Positions 1 through 8,063 of a stretch of DNA of 41,614 nucleotides are shown here, piece by piece. The notes beneath the pieces are model-generated. The model worked only from the letters and a program-made list of their open reading frames with translations, did no database searches and had not been told where the DNA came from. Source of the DNA: Nonomuraea sp. NEAU-A123 (GTDB lineage: Bacteria > Actinomycetota > Actinomycetes > Streptosporangiales > Streptosporangiaceae). A program made the translations under genes and the position numbers. Where the stretch lies: contig NZ_JAHFZZ010000029.1 in assembly GCF_018603905.1 (NCBI RefSeq), positions 1-41,614 on the forward strand, given 5' to 3'. Each line of letters opens with the position of its first letter. The stretch's first letter is position 1.

Positions 1-408
1 ACTGCTCAGGGGCATGCCTGTCCCCAAGACACACCGGCGAGCACACGCGGGCGTGGGGACTTAAATCTGGCCACCAGTGGTGACCTCAACCCGGCCACCT
101 GCGGCTACCTTTGCACGGCCACGGACAAGCAGCGAGCAATTTCGCCATGCCTCCAATGTCGCGGGAAGATCACTCAGGATCAGTCACGCCTGCCTGCCTG
201 TTGGAGTGGGGGTCTTCCCTACTGTCGATTGTCCGGGGGAGGCCAATTGCGCCGATCGAGGGATGGGAGGCGGACACCGGCCAACGGCCGCCCGGCCGAT
301 CTCCTCGAAGGCGCGGTAGGTGAGGTGCTTGGGGCCGCCGCGGGTGACCGCAGTACTTGTCACGGCAAGGGATCTTCAGGGCCGGAGGGGCGGGCCTCCG
401 GGTGGGGA
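1..408. other. gene-poor left edge, possible IS21-like end
   Basis: I see no convincing gene here. The motif GGCCAC recurs at 69, 93 and 117, exactly 24 bases apart, next to an AT-richer stretch (TTAAATCTGG). Regularly spaced repeats of this kind are found at the ends of IS21-family elements, but no transposase is present in the window. On the minus strand around 350-200 a short open stretch (reading GGPKHLTYRAFEEIGRAA) looks protein-like, but I do not recognise it and it decays quickly. Confidence 0.3.
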
Positions 409-783
409 TCATCTGAGGAGGGCGAGGTCCTCGGTGTATATGAGGGTCCCCGCCGAGGCGAACCATACGATCACGGCCGCTGAGAAGGCCAGTGCTTGGG
501 CCATGAGCAGCCTGCCGACGATTCCCGTTCGGGTGAACGAGCAGCGATAGGCGAAGAGCAGGGCGGCGATGGGAGGCAGGACGAGTGCCCCTTCCAGGAG
601 GTTGACGTGCCACCCTCTGGCACAGGTCTTACCACCGCACAGCCCGGCCCAGCCGATCTCGATGAGACCGAAGAACATGATCACGAGCATGACGAGAGCA
701 CCCACGCCGGCCGCGATGATCAGCACGAGGCGCTGCCGCGACGTGATCGGCAGCCGGTCGTCGCGAGCGATCTGCGGTGCCAA
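409..783 (-). CDS. small membrane protein, unknown function
   Basis: This 124-residue protein has three predicted membrane segments (roughly residues 19-45, 62-82 and 91-117). A short loop between the first two carries a Cys pair (CGGKTC). The start is a TTG preceded by a strong ribosome binding site (GGAGG, six bases upstream), which decides it over internal ATGs. It stands alone, with nothing coding close on the same strand. I do not recognise the family. The composition (hydrophobic helices, charged ends) and the good ribosome site argue that it is a real gene. Confidence 0.6.
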   Translation of the reverse strand: MAPQIARDDRLPITSRQRLVLIIAAGVGALVMLVIMFFGLIEIGWAGLCGGKTCARGWHVNLLEGALVLPPIAALLFAYRCSFTRTGIVGRLLMAQALAFSAAVIVWFASAGTLIYTEDLALLR

Positions 784-1167
784 TCGCCGCCTCCGATGAG
801 CTCGTGGTCGCCAGTTGTCCTCATCCTGACACCGATCAGGCTCCTACCTAGGATCCAGCGCTGCAGTTCGCGCTTGAAAAAGCCGACTGGAGTGAAGATC
901 GGGAAGTATCACGGCGAGCACTCTAACGACCCGACATCCTCAACCCCGGGAAACGATCACAGAATGTCGGGAAGGGATCTTCTCGGTATTCACTCCCACC
1001 AGGCCAACGCCACTTGTGCCCACCCCGCCGAGGGCCGTTCTTGAAACGCAGTGCGGTCAAGTCCTCGGACGGCCGTATCGTCCAGGCCGGTGGTCGCGGT
1101 GGCCGGTCGGCGACCGAAGTCGAGCGCACCCAATAGGTTCGGTACGCGGTCGCACGCCGTGCACCAT
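784..1167. other. intergenic, no gene seen
   Basis: No reading frame here has protein-like composition or a credible start. It separates the small membrane gene from the last gene of the sugar-acid operon. No clear hairpin terminator was found by eye. Confidence 0.5.
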
Positions 1168-1551
1168 TCACGCGGGGAAGGCGATGGTGCTCATCAGCGC
1201 GTTGGCTTCCTGCCTGGAGTCCAGGCGGGTGTGCTGGACGACGATGGGCACGTCGCTGGTGACGATCAGGCAGTAATCGGTGCCGGTGGGAATCTGCTCC
1301 GGGTGCCTGAGATCGTTGATGCGTTGGTGAAAGGCGCGTCGGGGGTCGATGGCGAGAAGGAAGGGGCCGGCCGGCTCGCGATCGGTGAAGTAGACGTACA
1401 CCTCGACGCGTGCCTCGCTGTCTCCCGGGTTCAGCATGCAGATGCTGTCGTGACTGGTCATTTCCGGCTCGGGTCCGGAACTTCGGGGTGGTATGTAGCC
1501 GTCGGCGACGACCCACGTGGTGGATCCGATACCGGTCAGCCCTGGGTTCAT
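1168..1551 (-). CDS. sensory rhodopsin transducer (ASRT) family protein
   Basis: This 127-residue protein matches the family of the Anabaena sensory rhodopsin transducer, a small soluble beta-sandwich protein that forms tetramers. Recognisable landmarks are STTWVVADGYIP near the N-terminus, GPEPEMTSHDSICMLNPGD, VYFTDREPAGPF, and VVQHTRLDSRQ followed by an LMSTIAFP-like ending. No rhodopsin gene is in the window. The gene is last in a sugar-acid operon, 53 bases after the SDR gene, with its own ribosome site (AAAGGAAAG). Most bacterial homologues are not linked to rhodopsins and often sit with sugar genes; a carbohydrate-binding or sensing role is inference. Family assignment is confident, function is not. 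Confidence 0.85.
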   Translation of the reverse strand: MNPGLTGIGSTTWVVADGYIPPRSSGPEPEMTSHDSICMLNPGDSEARVEVYVYFTDREPAGPFLLAIDPRRAFHQRINDLRHPEQIPTGTDYCLIVTSDVPIVVQHTRLDSRQEANALMSTIAFPA

Positions 1552-1604
1552 GGGTCTTTCCTTTCAGTTCTGGAGGGGGAGGGACGCCTGGTCGCAGGGC
1601 GGGG

Positions 1605-2375
1605 TCAGAAGTCGTTGGCGCCCCTGGCCGTGAGACCACCGTCGACGTGCAGGTGGCTGCCGGTGACATAACTGGATTTGGGGCCGAGAAGCCAGTCCAC
1701 CGCCTCGGCGATCTCCTCGGGCCGCGCGAGCCTGCCCATGGGTATCTGGGTCCGTGCGCGGTCGGCGACGTCATGTCCATTCGCGGCGACGTCGAGCAGA
1801 GGTGTCGCCGTGGCGCCGGGGACGACGCCGTTGACGCGGATGCCGGACTGCGCGTAGTCGATGGCGAGGGCTCTGATCAGGGCGGAGATCCCGCCTTTCG
1901 AGCTTCCGTAGGCACTGTTGCCTCCCCCGGCGAAGCCCACGAACGCGGAGGGTGACGAGACGCAGACGATGGTCCCGGCAAGGCCCTCGTTTAGGAGGAG
2001 CCTGATGGCGTAGCGGCAGGTGAGGAAGGTGCCCGTGAGGTTTACGTCGATCACGTGCCGCCATTCGGCAAGCGTGGTCTCGTGTGCCTTTCGTGAGATC
2101 TCGATGCCGGCGTTGGCGACGATCCTGGTGGGGGTGCCGAGAGAGGCTCGGCACTGTTCGAAGGCGCGGGTGATGTCGGTTTCGGAGGAGATGTCAGCGG
2201 TGATGGCCAGCGTGTGCTGGGCTCCGCGTTCCTTCGCCGCCGCGGCGACTTCTCTCGCGGCGGGCTCGTTCCTGTCCATCAGGGCGAGCGAGCGTCCGGC
2301 CGACGCCTGCTGGAGCGCGATGGCCCGCCCGATGCCGGATCCCGCACCGGTGATCAAAGTGATGTCGTTCTGCAT
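1605..2375 (-). CDS. SDR family NAD(P)-dependent oxidoreductase
   Basis: This is a classical short-chain dehydrogenase of 256 residues. The cofactor motif TGAGSGIG is at the N-terminus. VANAG, the catalytic Ser in VCVSSPSAF and the YGSSK (YxxxK) motif follow, and the C-terminus has the usual SSYVTGSHLHVDGG. I chose the ATG at 2375 because GAGG lies nine bases upstream; in-frame ATGs at 2381 and 2390 are too close to or overlap that site. It is third in the sugar-acid operon, so it probably oxidises or reduces a sugar, sugar acid or keto-acid intermediate. The exact substrate cannot be read from the sequence. Confidence 0.85.
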   Translation of the reverse strand: MQNDITLITGAGSGIGRAIALQQASAGRSLALMDRNEPAAREVAAAAKERGAQHTLAITADISSETDITRAFEQCRASLGTPTRIVANAGIEISRKAHETTLAEWRHVIDVNLTGTFLTCRYAIRLLLNEGLAGTIVCVSSPSAFVGFAGGGNSAYGSSKGGISALIRALAIDYAQSGIRVNGVVPGATATPLLDVAANGHDVADRARTQIPMGRLARPEEIAEAVDWLLGPKSSYVTGSHLHVDGGLTARGANDF

Positions 2376-2405
2376 GGTCATGTACCTCACACGAAGGGTG
2401 GCCGG

Positions 2406-3863
2406 TCAGGGACGAGCGTCCCGGTGGGCCGGCGCGCTGCTCATGTCCTCGAGCTCGCGGTTCGTCGTTTCGGGTACGCCGAAGTAGACCAGAAACCAGG
2501 AGAGCGCCGCCATCACCGCATAGATCGCGTAGCTTCCAGGGAGGGAGATCTCGCGCATGGTCGGGAAAGAGAGGTTGAGCCCCACACCGGCGATCCAGTT
2601 GATCGACGCCGCCAGCGCGAGTGCGACCCCACGGATGGCGTTGGGGAACATCTCTCCTAGCAGCACCCATACCACTGGGCCCCAGGAGACGGCGAAGCAG
2701 ACCACGAACGCGTTCGCGCCGATGAGGGTCAGCGGGCCCCAGGCCTCGGGGAGCGTCAGTTCCCCGCGAACCGTGACGGACTGCGCGAACCCGAAGCTCA
2801 CCAGGACGAGGCTGGCCACCATGCCGGCGGAGCCGACGAGCAGCAGCCGGCGTCGGCCGACCCGATCGATGAGCACGATCGCGGCGATCGTCGAGAGCAC
2901 ATTGATCAGCGAGCTCAGGACGGAGAGTCCGAACGAGGCGGACTCGTCGAATCCGACCGACTTCCACAGGGAGTTCGAGTAGTAGAAGATCACGTCGATG
3001 CCGACGAGGGCCTGGAGTGCGGCGATGCCCACGCCGATCCAGACGATGGGGAGGAGGCCGGTCCGGCGGGAGAGCAGGTCCCGGAAGCGGGGGCGGTGTC
3101 CTCGGGAAACAGTGGCCTCCATGCGGTCGACGTCCCGCTCGGCCTGATCGAGGGGGATCGCGTGCAGGTCGGCCAGCACCCGGGAGGCTTCGTCCCGGCG
3201 GCCGCGGGCCGCCAGGTAGCGCGGGGATTCGGGGAGCTTGACGGAGAGGGCTCCATAGAGGAGCGAAGGGACCACCCCGGCGATGAACATCCACCGCCAT
3301 GCCGGGAGCCCGAGGAACGTCTCGGCGTCCGCGCCGCCGAGTAGGGCGGCGATGAGGGAATCGGTGAGGAGGGCGGTGAAGATCCCCAGAACGATGGCCA
3401 TCTGCTGGAGAGAGGACAGCCGGCCGCGGATTGAGGCAGGGGCGATCTCGGAGATGTAGAGCGGGCCGAGGACCGTCGCGTACCCGACGGCGACCCCTGT
3501 CAGCAGGCGCCATACCACCAGATCCCAGAAGCCCGCCGACACCCCGCATCCGATCGCGGAGGCGACGAAGATGAGGGCGGCGACGCCCATGACCTTGGTT
3601 CTTCCGATGCGGTCGGCCATCCAGCCCGCGATCAGCGCCCCGGTGGCGGCGCCGAACAGGGTGATGGCCACGACGACGCCGAGACCGACCGAGCTGAGGT
3701 GGAAATTCTCCTTGATGGGGTCGACGGCCCCGTTGACGATGGCTGTGTCGAAGCCGAAGAGGAAGCCGCCCACGGCCCCCGCGATGGATATGAGAATCAC
3801 TCGGCGGGGCGATTTGCCGGTATGGGGACCAGAGGCGAGCGCTGCTGTGGACTCGTCGGACAT
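2406..3863 (-). CDS. MFS sugar porter
   Basis: This 485-residue, 12-helix major facilitator protein belongs to the sugar porter family. It has the loop motif DRIGRTKVMG after helix 2, PESPRYLAARGR before the central loop, DRVGRRRLLL in the second half and PETTNRELEDM at the end. The start at 3863 has an AG-rich ribosome site (GAGAGAAGAAAG); the frame is open further upstream but without a ribosome site. It lies between the enolase-superfamily gene (67 bases upstream) and the SDR. The likely job is uptake of the sugar or sugar acid that the operon degrades, by proton symport as is usual for the family. Confidence 0.9.
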   Translation of the reverse strand: MSDESTAALASGPHTGKSPRRVILISIAGAVGGFLFGFDTAIVNGAVDPIKENFHLSSVGLGVVVAITLFGAATGALIAGWMADRIGRTKVMGVAALIFVASAIGCGVSAGFWDLVVWRLLTGVAVGYATVLGPLYISEIAPASIRGRLSSLQQMAIVLGIFTALLTDSLIAALLGGADAETFLGLPAWRWMFIAGVVPSLLYGALSVKLPESPRYLAARGRRDEASRVLADLHAIPLDQAERDVDRMEATVSRGHRPRFRDLLSRRTGLLPIVWIGVGIAALQALVGIDVIFYYSNSLWKSVGFDESASFGLSVLSSLINVLSTIAAIVLIDRVGRRRLLLVGSAGMVASLVLVSFGFAQSVTVRGELTLPEAWGPLTLIGANAFVVCFAVSWGPVVWVLLGEMFPNAIRGVALALAASINWIAGVGLNLSFPTMREISLPGSYAIYAVMAALSWFLVYFGVPETTNRELEDMSSAPAHRDARP

Positions 3864-3930
3864 GAGCTTTCTTCTCTCGCGCTGTTGGAATGGATCACTG
3901 CGAGTGGTGTGCGGTCGAGGCAAGGGCTGG

Positions 3931-5067
3931 TCAGGGCCGCAGCAGAGCGGTGACGTCGGCGTAGCGGGCCAGGGCCTCGGGGTCGAGGCGGATCCCCAGG
4001 CCCGGGGTCTCGGGGATGGCGAGCATCCCGTCGGAGTCGAGTCGCCAGGGAGTGGTGGTGATGTCGTCGACGTAGGGCGATCCGGTGACGTACTCGACGA
4101 GGTCGGTGCCGGGCAGCGCCGAGGCGAGCTGCAGATCGGCGGCGAGCCCGACTGCTGTGTTCCAGCCGTGCGGGATCAGGCGCACTCCGTGGTCCTGGGC
4201 CGCCCACCCGATGCGGCGCTGTTCGCTCAGGCCGCCGACCTTGGTGACGTCAGGCTGGACGATGTCGAAGGCCCCGGCCTCCAGCCAGGCGTGGAAGCTC
4301 TGCCGCCTGGTCAGGACCTCACCTCCCGAGATCGCCACCATGGCCTCGCGGCGCAGATGCGTGTAGTCCTCGAGAGCGTCAGGGTTGAGCGGTTCCTCGA
4401 ACCAGGCGACGCCGTAACGGTCGAGCATGCGGGCGGTGCGGAGCGCCCACTTGTAGCCGTTCGACCAGGCGCTGTCGCTGCCGCCCGCGTCCACCATGAG
4501 CAGGGCGTCGGGACCCACAGCCTCTCGGGCGGCGGCCACGATCCGCTCGTCCAGGTCCTCACTGACCCGCCCGAAGGGGCCCCAGCCGATCTTGAAGGCT
4601 TTCCAGCCCTGAGCGGCCAGAACGTTCAGGCGTTCCGCCAGGACCTCTGGACGGTCCATGAGCAGGGAGGCGTACGGGCGGACGCGCTCACGGTACCGCC
4701 CGCCGAGCAGGCGGCCGACGGGCTGGCCGGTGACCTGGCCGAGCACATCCCACAGGGCCACGTCGATCCCGCTGATCGTGTGCGTCACCGTCCCACCGCG
4801 GCCCAGCCAGAATGTGGCCCGATGCAGGCGCTCCGACACTCGCTCCGGCTCTGTCGCCTCCTCTCCGATCAGCAGCGGGCGCAGCACCTCAAGGGCGCCG
4901 CGGACCAGCGCTTCGCTGGTGAACACGCTGCCGACGCCGATCAGCCCTTCGTCGGTGTGCACTGCCACCAGGGTGTGAACGACGTCGTCACTGGTGAGTT
5001 CCTCCTGCCACCCGCCCGCCGGGGTGGCACCCCGCAGGCCGGCCGCACGAATGTCACGGATTTTCAT
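3931..5067 (-). CDS. enolase-superfamily sugar-acid dehydratase (mandelate racemase group)
   Basis: This 378-residue protein has an N-terminal capping domain (about 1-125) and a TIM-like barrel. The three metal ligands are D193 (VDAGG), E224 (WFEEP) and E250 (SGGE). The Asp-His pair typical of the mandelate racemase subgroup is D273 (QPDVTK) and H300 (IPHGWN). The second-strand KxK motif reads K159-I-G, so the second lysine appears absent. The start at 5067 follows AGGAAC; a frame extension to 5196 has low-complexity sequence and no ribosome site. It is first in the operon behind a GntR operator. Acid-sugar dehydration (for example galactarate, talarate or an aldonate) is the likely reaction; the substrate is not readable. 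Confidence 0.85.
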   Translation of the reverse strand: MKIRDIRAAGLRGATPAGGWQEELTSDDVVHTLVAVHTDEGLIGVGSVFTSEALVRGALEVLRPLLIGEEATEPERVSERLHRATFWLGRGGTVTHTISGIDVALWDVLGQVTGQPVGRLLGGRYRERVRPYASLLMDRPEVLAERLNVLAAQGWKAFKIGWGPFGRVSEDLDERIVAAAREAVGPDALLMVDAGGSDSAWSNGYKWALRTARMLDRYGVAWFEEPLNPDALEDYTHLRREAMVAISGGEVLTRRQSFHAWLEAGAFDIVQPDVTKVGGLSEQRRIGWAAQDHGVRLIPHGWNTAVGLAADLQLASALPGTDLVEYVTGSPYVDDITTTPWRLDSDGMLAIPETPGLGIRLDPEALARYADVTALLRP

Positions 5068-5247
5068 GAGTTCCTGATCCGTTTCGCGAAGATTCCCCGA
5101 CGGCTCTGGGCGAGCCGACGGACGGTTGATGAAGTTGGAGCCACCAGAGCGCCGATCCCTTGCGAAGCATGAGATCGAGGTCGCGGCGTCTACCACGTCT
5201 CATCTGCAGGTGAGGCGATGAGGTGATGGGGAACATTAACCGCTCAA

Positions 5248-5273
5248 ATGGCAGATGGTCAACCATCTGCCAT
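5248..5273. promoter_or_regulatory. GntR operator/promoter of the sugar-acid operon
   Basis: This is a perfect 26-base palindrome: two 12-base arms around CA, with core GATGGTCAACCATC. The core ATGGT-NN-ACCAT recurs in front of the neighbouring FadR-type regulator gene. On the minus strand the centre contains TTGACC, a good -35 hexamer. A weak -10 (TAATGT) follows about 18 bases on, so a bound repressor would cover the promoter. The distance to the enolase-superfamily start is about 180 bases. Confidence 0.75.
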
Positions 5274-5350
5274 CGTGGTCGGTTATCGCAGTCGTTCCAC
5301 GCAGCGCGCCATCACGGGTCGGCGGCATGGCCCGCAAAGCTTTGGCAGCG

Positions 5351-5550
5351 GGGCCGCACACGGCTCTGGCGATCTGGCTGCTGTGAAGCTCAGGGAATGT
5401 CGGCTTTCGCCTGACGCGCCTGCTGCACGTGGAGTCAGCCGAGGTGATGGCGGGCGGGCGTACGAGGTCGCCGACCGCTACGGCGCGAAGCCGGTGCCCA
5501 TGGCAGAGAGCCTCTCGTCGGCCTGCGACGTACTGGCGCGGTGCGCACTG
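5351..5550 (+). pseudogene. decayed D-2-hydroxyacid dehydrogenase fragment
   Basis: Two adjacent frames together read like the NAD-binding part of a 2-hydroxyacid dehydrogenase. In the first frame (about 5351-5450) HTALAIWLL, an in-frame TGA at 5384-5386 and then GNVGFRLTRLLHVESAEVMA can be read. This resembles the family's helix plus the GxxG nucleotide-binding loop. In the second frame (about 5456-5550) ADRYGAKPVPMAESLSSACD resembles the following strand-helix segment with PVPxxELL. The catalytic domain is missing. The fragment lies just beyond the operator palindrome, so it was probably a divergent gene of the same regulon. Assignment is by pattern memory only. Confidence 0.45.
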
Positions 5551-5661
5551 AGGGAGGCGGTGACGGGTGGGACGCCGAGATCTACCTGGAGGAACGACTC
5601 CTCGGCCACGGCGACCAGAGCGGCCCGCGTCAGGCGTCTTCGAACGGGCCGGGCATGCGGG

Positions 5662-6294
5662 TCACCCGCCGATGTAGGTCTCCACGTGTTCGGCGATCGC
5701 GCGTTCGGTGGCCTCTGGGTCGGCCGAGCGGATGGCGTCGAGCAGCGCCCGGTGCTGGCGAGGGATCTCGGCGGGGTCGGGGTGCTCCGGCGCGTCCCGG
5801 ACGAAGTAGGCGCGGACTCGCGGCTGGATGGTCCGCCAGATGGACAGCGTCTGCGTGTGGCTGGAGGCCGCGATGACCGCTTCGTGGAAGGCGAGGTCGA
5901 GATCGGCGAGCCGGTCCGGTGAGGTGGTCTTCTCCATGTCGCTGACCAGGGCGGTGAGCCGGTCTACCAGCTCGGGGGTGGCGTTTTCCGCCGCGTGCCT
6001 GAACGCGAAGCGCTCGATGACGAGCCTGATCGGCACGAGGATCTCGCTTATCTCGGCCTGTGAGACCGGAGCCACCTGGGCGCCGCGGTAGGGATGGGAG
6101 ACGACCAGGCCCTCCTGTTCGAGGATCATGATGGCCTCGCGCACCGGCCCACGGCTCACCCCCGAGCGTGCCGAGATGTCCCGCTCCACCAGCCGGTCCC
6201 CGGCCTTGAGCTCGCCGGACGAGATCGCCTGCCGTAGCCAGCGCAGCAGCCAGTCGCGGCGGGACTCGGGTATCGCGCTAACGGGCTCGGACAT
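5662..6294 (-). CDS. FadR/FCD-type GntR transcriptional regulator
   Basis: This 210-residue protein has an N-terminal winged helix (GDRLVERDISARSGVSRGPV, then REAIMILEQEGLV) and a C-terminal all-helical FCD ligand domain. The latter carries the metal-binding Asp/His pattern (DLDLAFHEAV, then QHRALLDAI and AIAEHVETY). I chose 6294 because AGGTCAGG precedes it and because the frame extension to 6354 runs across the gene's own operator and promoter; an ATG at 6312 is the alternative. It probably represses both itself and the sugar-acid operon, with a sugar acid as inducer (inference from paired operators and the typical behaviour of the family). Confidence 0.85.
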   Translation of the reverse strand: MSEPVSAIPESRRDWLLRWLRQAISSGELKAGDRLVERDISARSGVSRGPVREAIMILEQEGLVVSHPYRGAQVAPVSQAEISEILVPIRLVIERFAFRHAAENATPELVDRLTALVSDMEKTTSPDRLADLDLAFHEAVIAASSHTQTLSIWRTIQPRVRAYFVRDAPEHPDPAEIPRQHRALLDAIRSADPEATERAIAEHVETYIGG

Positions 6295-6319
6295 CGAACC
6301 TGACCTGCTCATGGCCGAG

Positions 6320-6350
6320 ATCATAGCGCATGGTAAATGGTTGACCATTT
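6320..6350 (-). promoter_or_regulatory. promoter and operator of the GntR regulator gene
   Basis: The 16-base inverted repeat AAATGGT-TG-ACCATTT (6335-6350) shares its core with the palindrome at 5248-5273. On the minus strand a strong -10 (TATGAT, 6325-6320) lies 16 bases from a fair -35 (TGGTCA) inside the repeat. This is a normal autoregulation layout. Confidence 0.65.
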
Positions 6351-6402
6351 GCATCCGTGTGGCTACGCGACGGGGCCGTCGCCTGACGGCCCCGTCCGCC
6401 GT

Positions 6403-7071
6403 TCATCGCCGGGAGCCCTCTTCGACGCCCTTGAGCACCGCGTCGGCGATCGAGCGTGGGTCGACCCCGAAGTGCCTGCGCACGGACTCGCGGGTGCCGG
6501 ACAGCCCGAACCCGTCGGTGCCGAGCGACGTCCATGGCTGGTCGATCCAGGGGCGAATCTGGTCGGGTACGGCGCGCATCCAGTCACTGACCGCGATCAC
6601 CGGGCCGTTGATCCCGGCCAGGGCCTGCCGCAGGTACGGCACGCCCGTCGCGGCCATGGCATCACGGCGCAACTCGCTCCACGACGTGACCGACCAGACG
6701 TCGACGCCCAGGCCGTACTCCTCCTGCAGCATGCGCTGCGCGGCCAGCGCCCAATGGATGGCGGTGCCGCTGGCGAGCAGGTGGGCCTGGCCGCCACCGG
6801 CGGCGTAGCGGTAGATGCCTCTGAGGATGCCCTCCTGCGCTCCCTCGGGCATCGCGGGCTGGGGGAGCGGCTCGTTGTAGACGGTCAGGTAGTAGAACAC
6901 GTCCTCGCCGGCGGGCCCGTACATGCGCCTGAGGCCCTCCCGTACGATCACCCTCACCTCGTAGGCGAAGGCGGGGTCGTAGGCCAGGCACGCGGGGTTG
7001 GCGGAGACGAGGAGCTGGGAGTACCCATCCGCGTGCTGCAGCCCTTCCCCCGTCATCGTGGTCCGGCCGGC
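6403..7071 (-). pseudogene. aceE: 3' fragment of pyruvate dehydrogenase E1 (aceE type)
   Basis: About 222 residues match the C-terminal part of the homodimeric pyruvate dehydrogenase E1, which is normally about 900 residues. Landmarks are AGRTTMTGEGLQHADG, YEVRVIVREGLRRMYG, EDVFYYLTVYNEPLPQP, GILRGIYRY, VDVWSVTSWSELRRDA and the ending GTDGFGLSGTRESVRRHFGVDP. The thiamine-diphosphate-binding N-terminal two thirds are missing. The homology stops abruptly at about 7071, where it abuts an unrelated plus-strand gene fragment. No E2 or E3 genes are nearby. It cannot encode a working enzyme; the organism presumably has a complete copy elsewhere. Confidence 0.85.
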
Positions 7072-7072
7072 C

Positions 7073-8021
7073 CTGCGGGATCTCGCACTCGCCGAGGACG
7101 GGTCGGCGGCGCTGTCGGCGTTGGACGATACCCGCCAGTTCGACGCCTGGGACACGACAGCCCTGACTCAGGGGCGCGCCTACGACAGCAGCGGATTCGG
7201 TGAGCACGGCCTGCCCACCGCTGTCGCGGCCAGCCCGAACGGCGCCTACGTCGTGGGCGGCTGGAACTCCTCCGCGGGCGACGCGGCGGAGCTCGTGGTG
7301 TATGACGCGACCACCGCGGAGGTCATCTACACACTGCCGGTGCCATCCGGTCTGACGACCTTGCCCGGCACCGGGCGGATGCACCTCTAGCGGCTGCCGC
7401 CCTCGCCCTACCACTCCTCCACGCTGACCTTGACGGCTCCCTCCAAGGTGACCGCGCTCAAGCAGTCGACCCTCAGCGGACGACTCACGCTGAGCAGCGG
7501 ACTGCCACCCGGCCTGCAGACGCTCGAACTGTACCGTTGGCTCCCCGATGGCACCTCCAGCTTCCAGGAGGTCACCACGGCGGCGGACGGGACCTATCAA
7601 TTCACCGACGCCCCGCCGTCCATCGGGGCGTTCAAGTATCAGGTGTACTGGCCGGGCAACTCATGGTTCCGGGGTAGCGGCTCCTCGGTGACCGTCACGG
7701 TGGCCTTGTACGAGCCGACGCTCACCGTGACCGGACCGGCGACGGGCAACGTCGGCGAGCGACTCGAATTCAGACTCTTTCAAAACCGCGAAGTCGCGAG
7801 ACGGTGATGATCGTCTGCGGGAAGGTGATGCCGTCGGCGCCGAAGGTGCCGACTCGAAGCACCTGGTGAAGTTGATCGCCGCCGCCGATGGGTCGTTCAG
7901 CTTCTCCGATACGCCGACCACGGCCGGCGAACACACGTACACCATCCACTTGTTCGGCAACTCGACCATCGAGTCAGTGAGCACCACCCACGTGGTCACC
8001 GTCCTCCAGCCGCCCGCGTAG
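7073..8021 (+). pseudogene. broken secreted beta-propeller / Ig-like repeat protein
   Basis: The segment starts inside a beta-propeller: blade-like sequence includes VAASPNGAYVVGGWN and ELVVYDATTAEVIYTLPVP. It meets an in-frame TAG at 7388-7390 and then continues in the same frame as an Ig-like repeat (TLTLTAPSKVTALKQSTLSG, then TTAADGTYQFTDAPPSIGAF, then LTVTGPATGNVGERLEF). A frame change near 7775-7805 leads into a second repeat end (AADGSFSFSDTPTTAGEHTY, then VTVLQPPA and a stop at 8021). The N-terminus with its expected signal peptide is missing. It has at least three lesions: a 5' truncation, a nonsense codon and a frameshift. Such proteins are secreted surface proteins in actinomycetes. 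Confidence 0.7.
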
Positions 8022-8035
8022 CATCCCGACGCCCG

Positions 8036-8063
8036 GGTGACGGCGAGTCGACTCGCCGTCACC
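8036..8063. terminator. perfect palindrome, likely terminator
   Basis: A perfect 28-base inverted repeat (arms GGTGACGGCGAGTC and its complement, no loop) begins 14 bases after the stop of the broken surface-protein gene. There is no U-tract, as is common for actinomycete terminators. A protein-binding site is the alternative. Confidence 0.5.

Noticed and set aside
2557..3549. Other frames inside the sugar porter gene
   Set aside because: High-GC third-position bias keeps several frames open; only the porter frame has membrane helices and motifs.
3571..5172. A 533-codon plus-strand frame
   Set aside because: It is antisense to the sugar porter and enolase-superfamily genes and lacks any family features.
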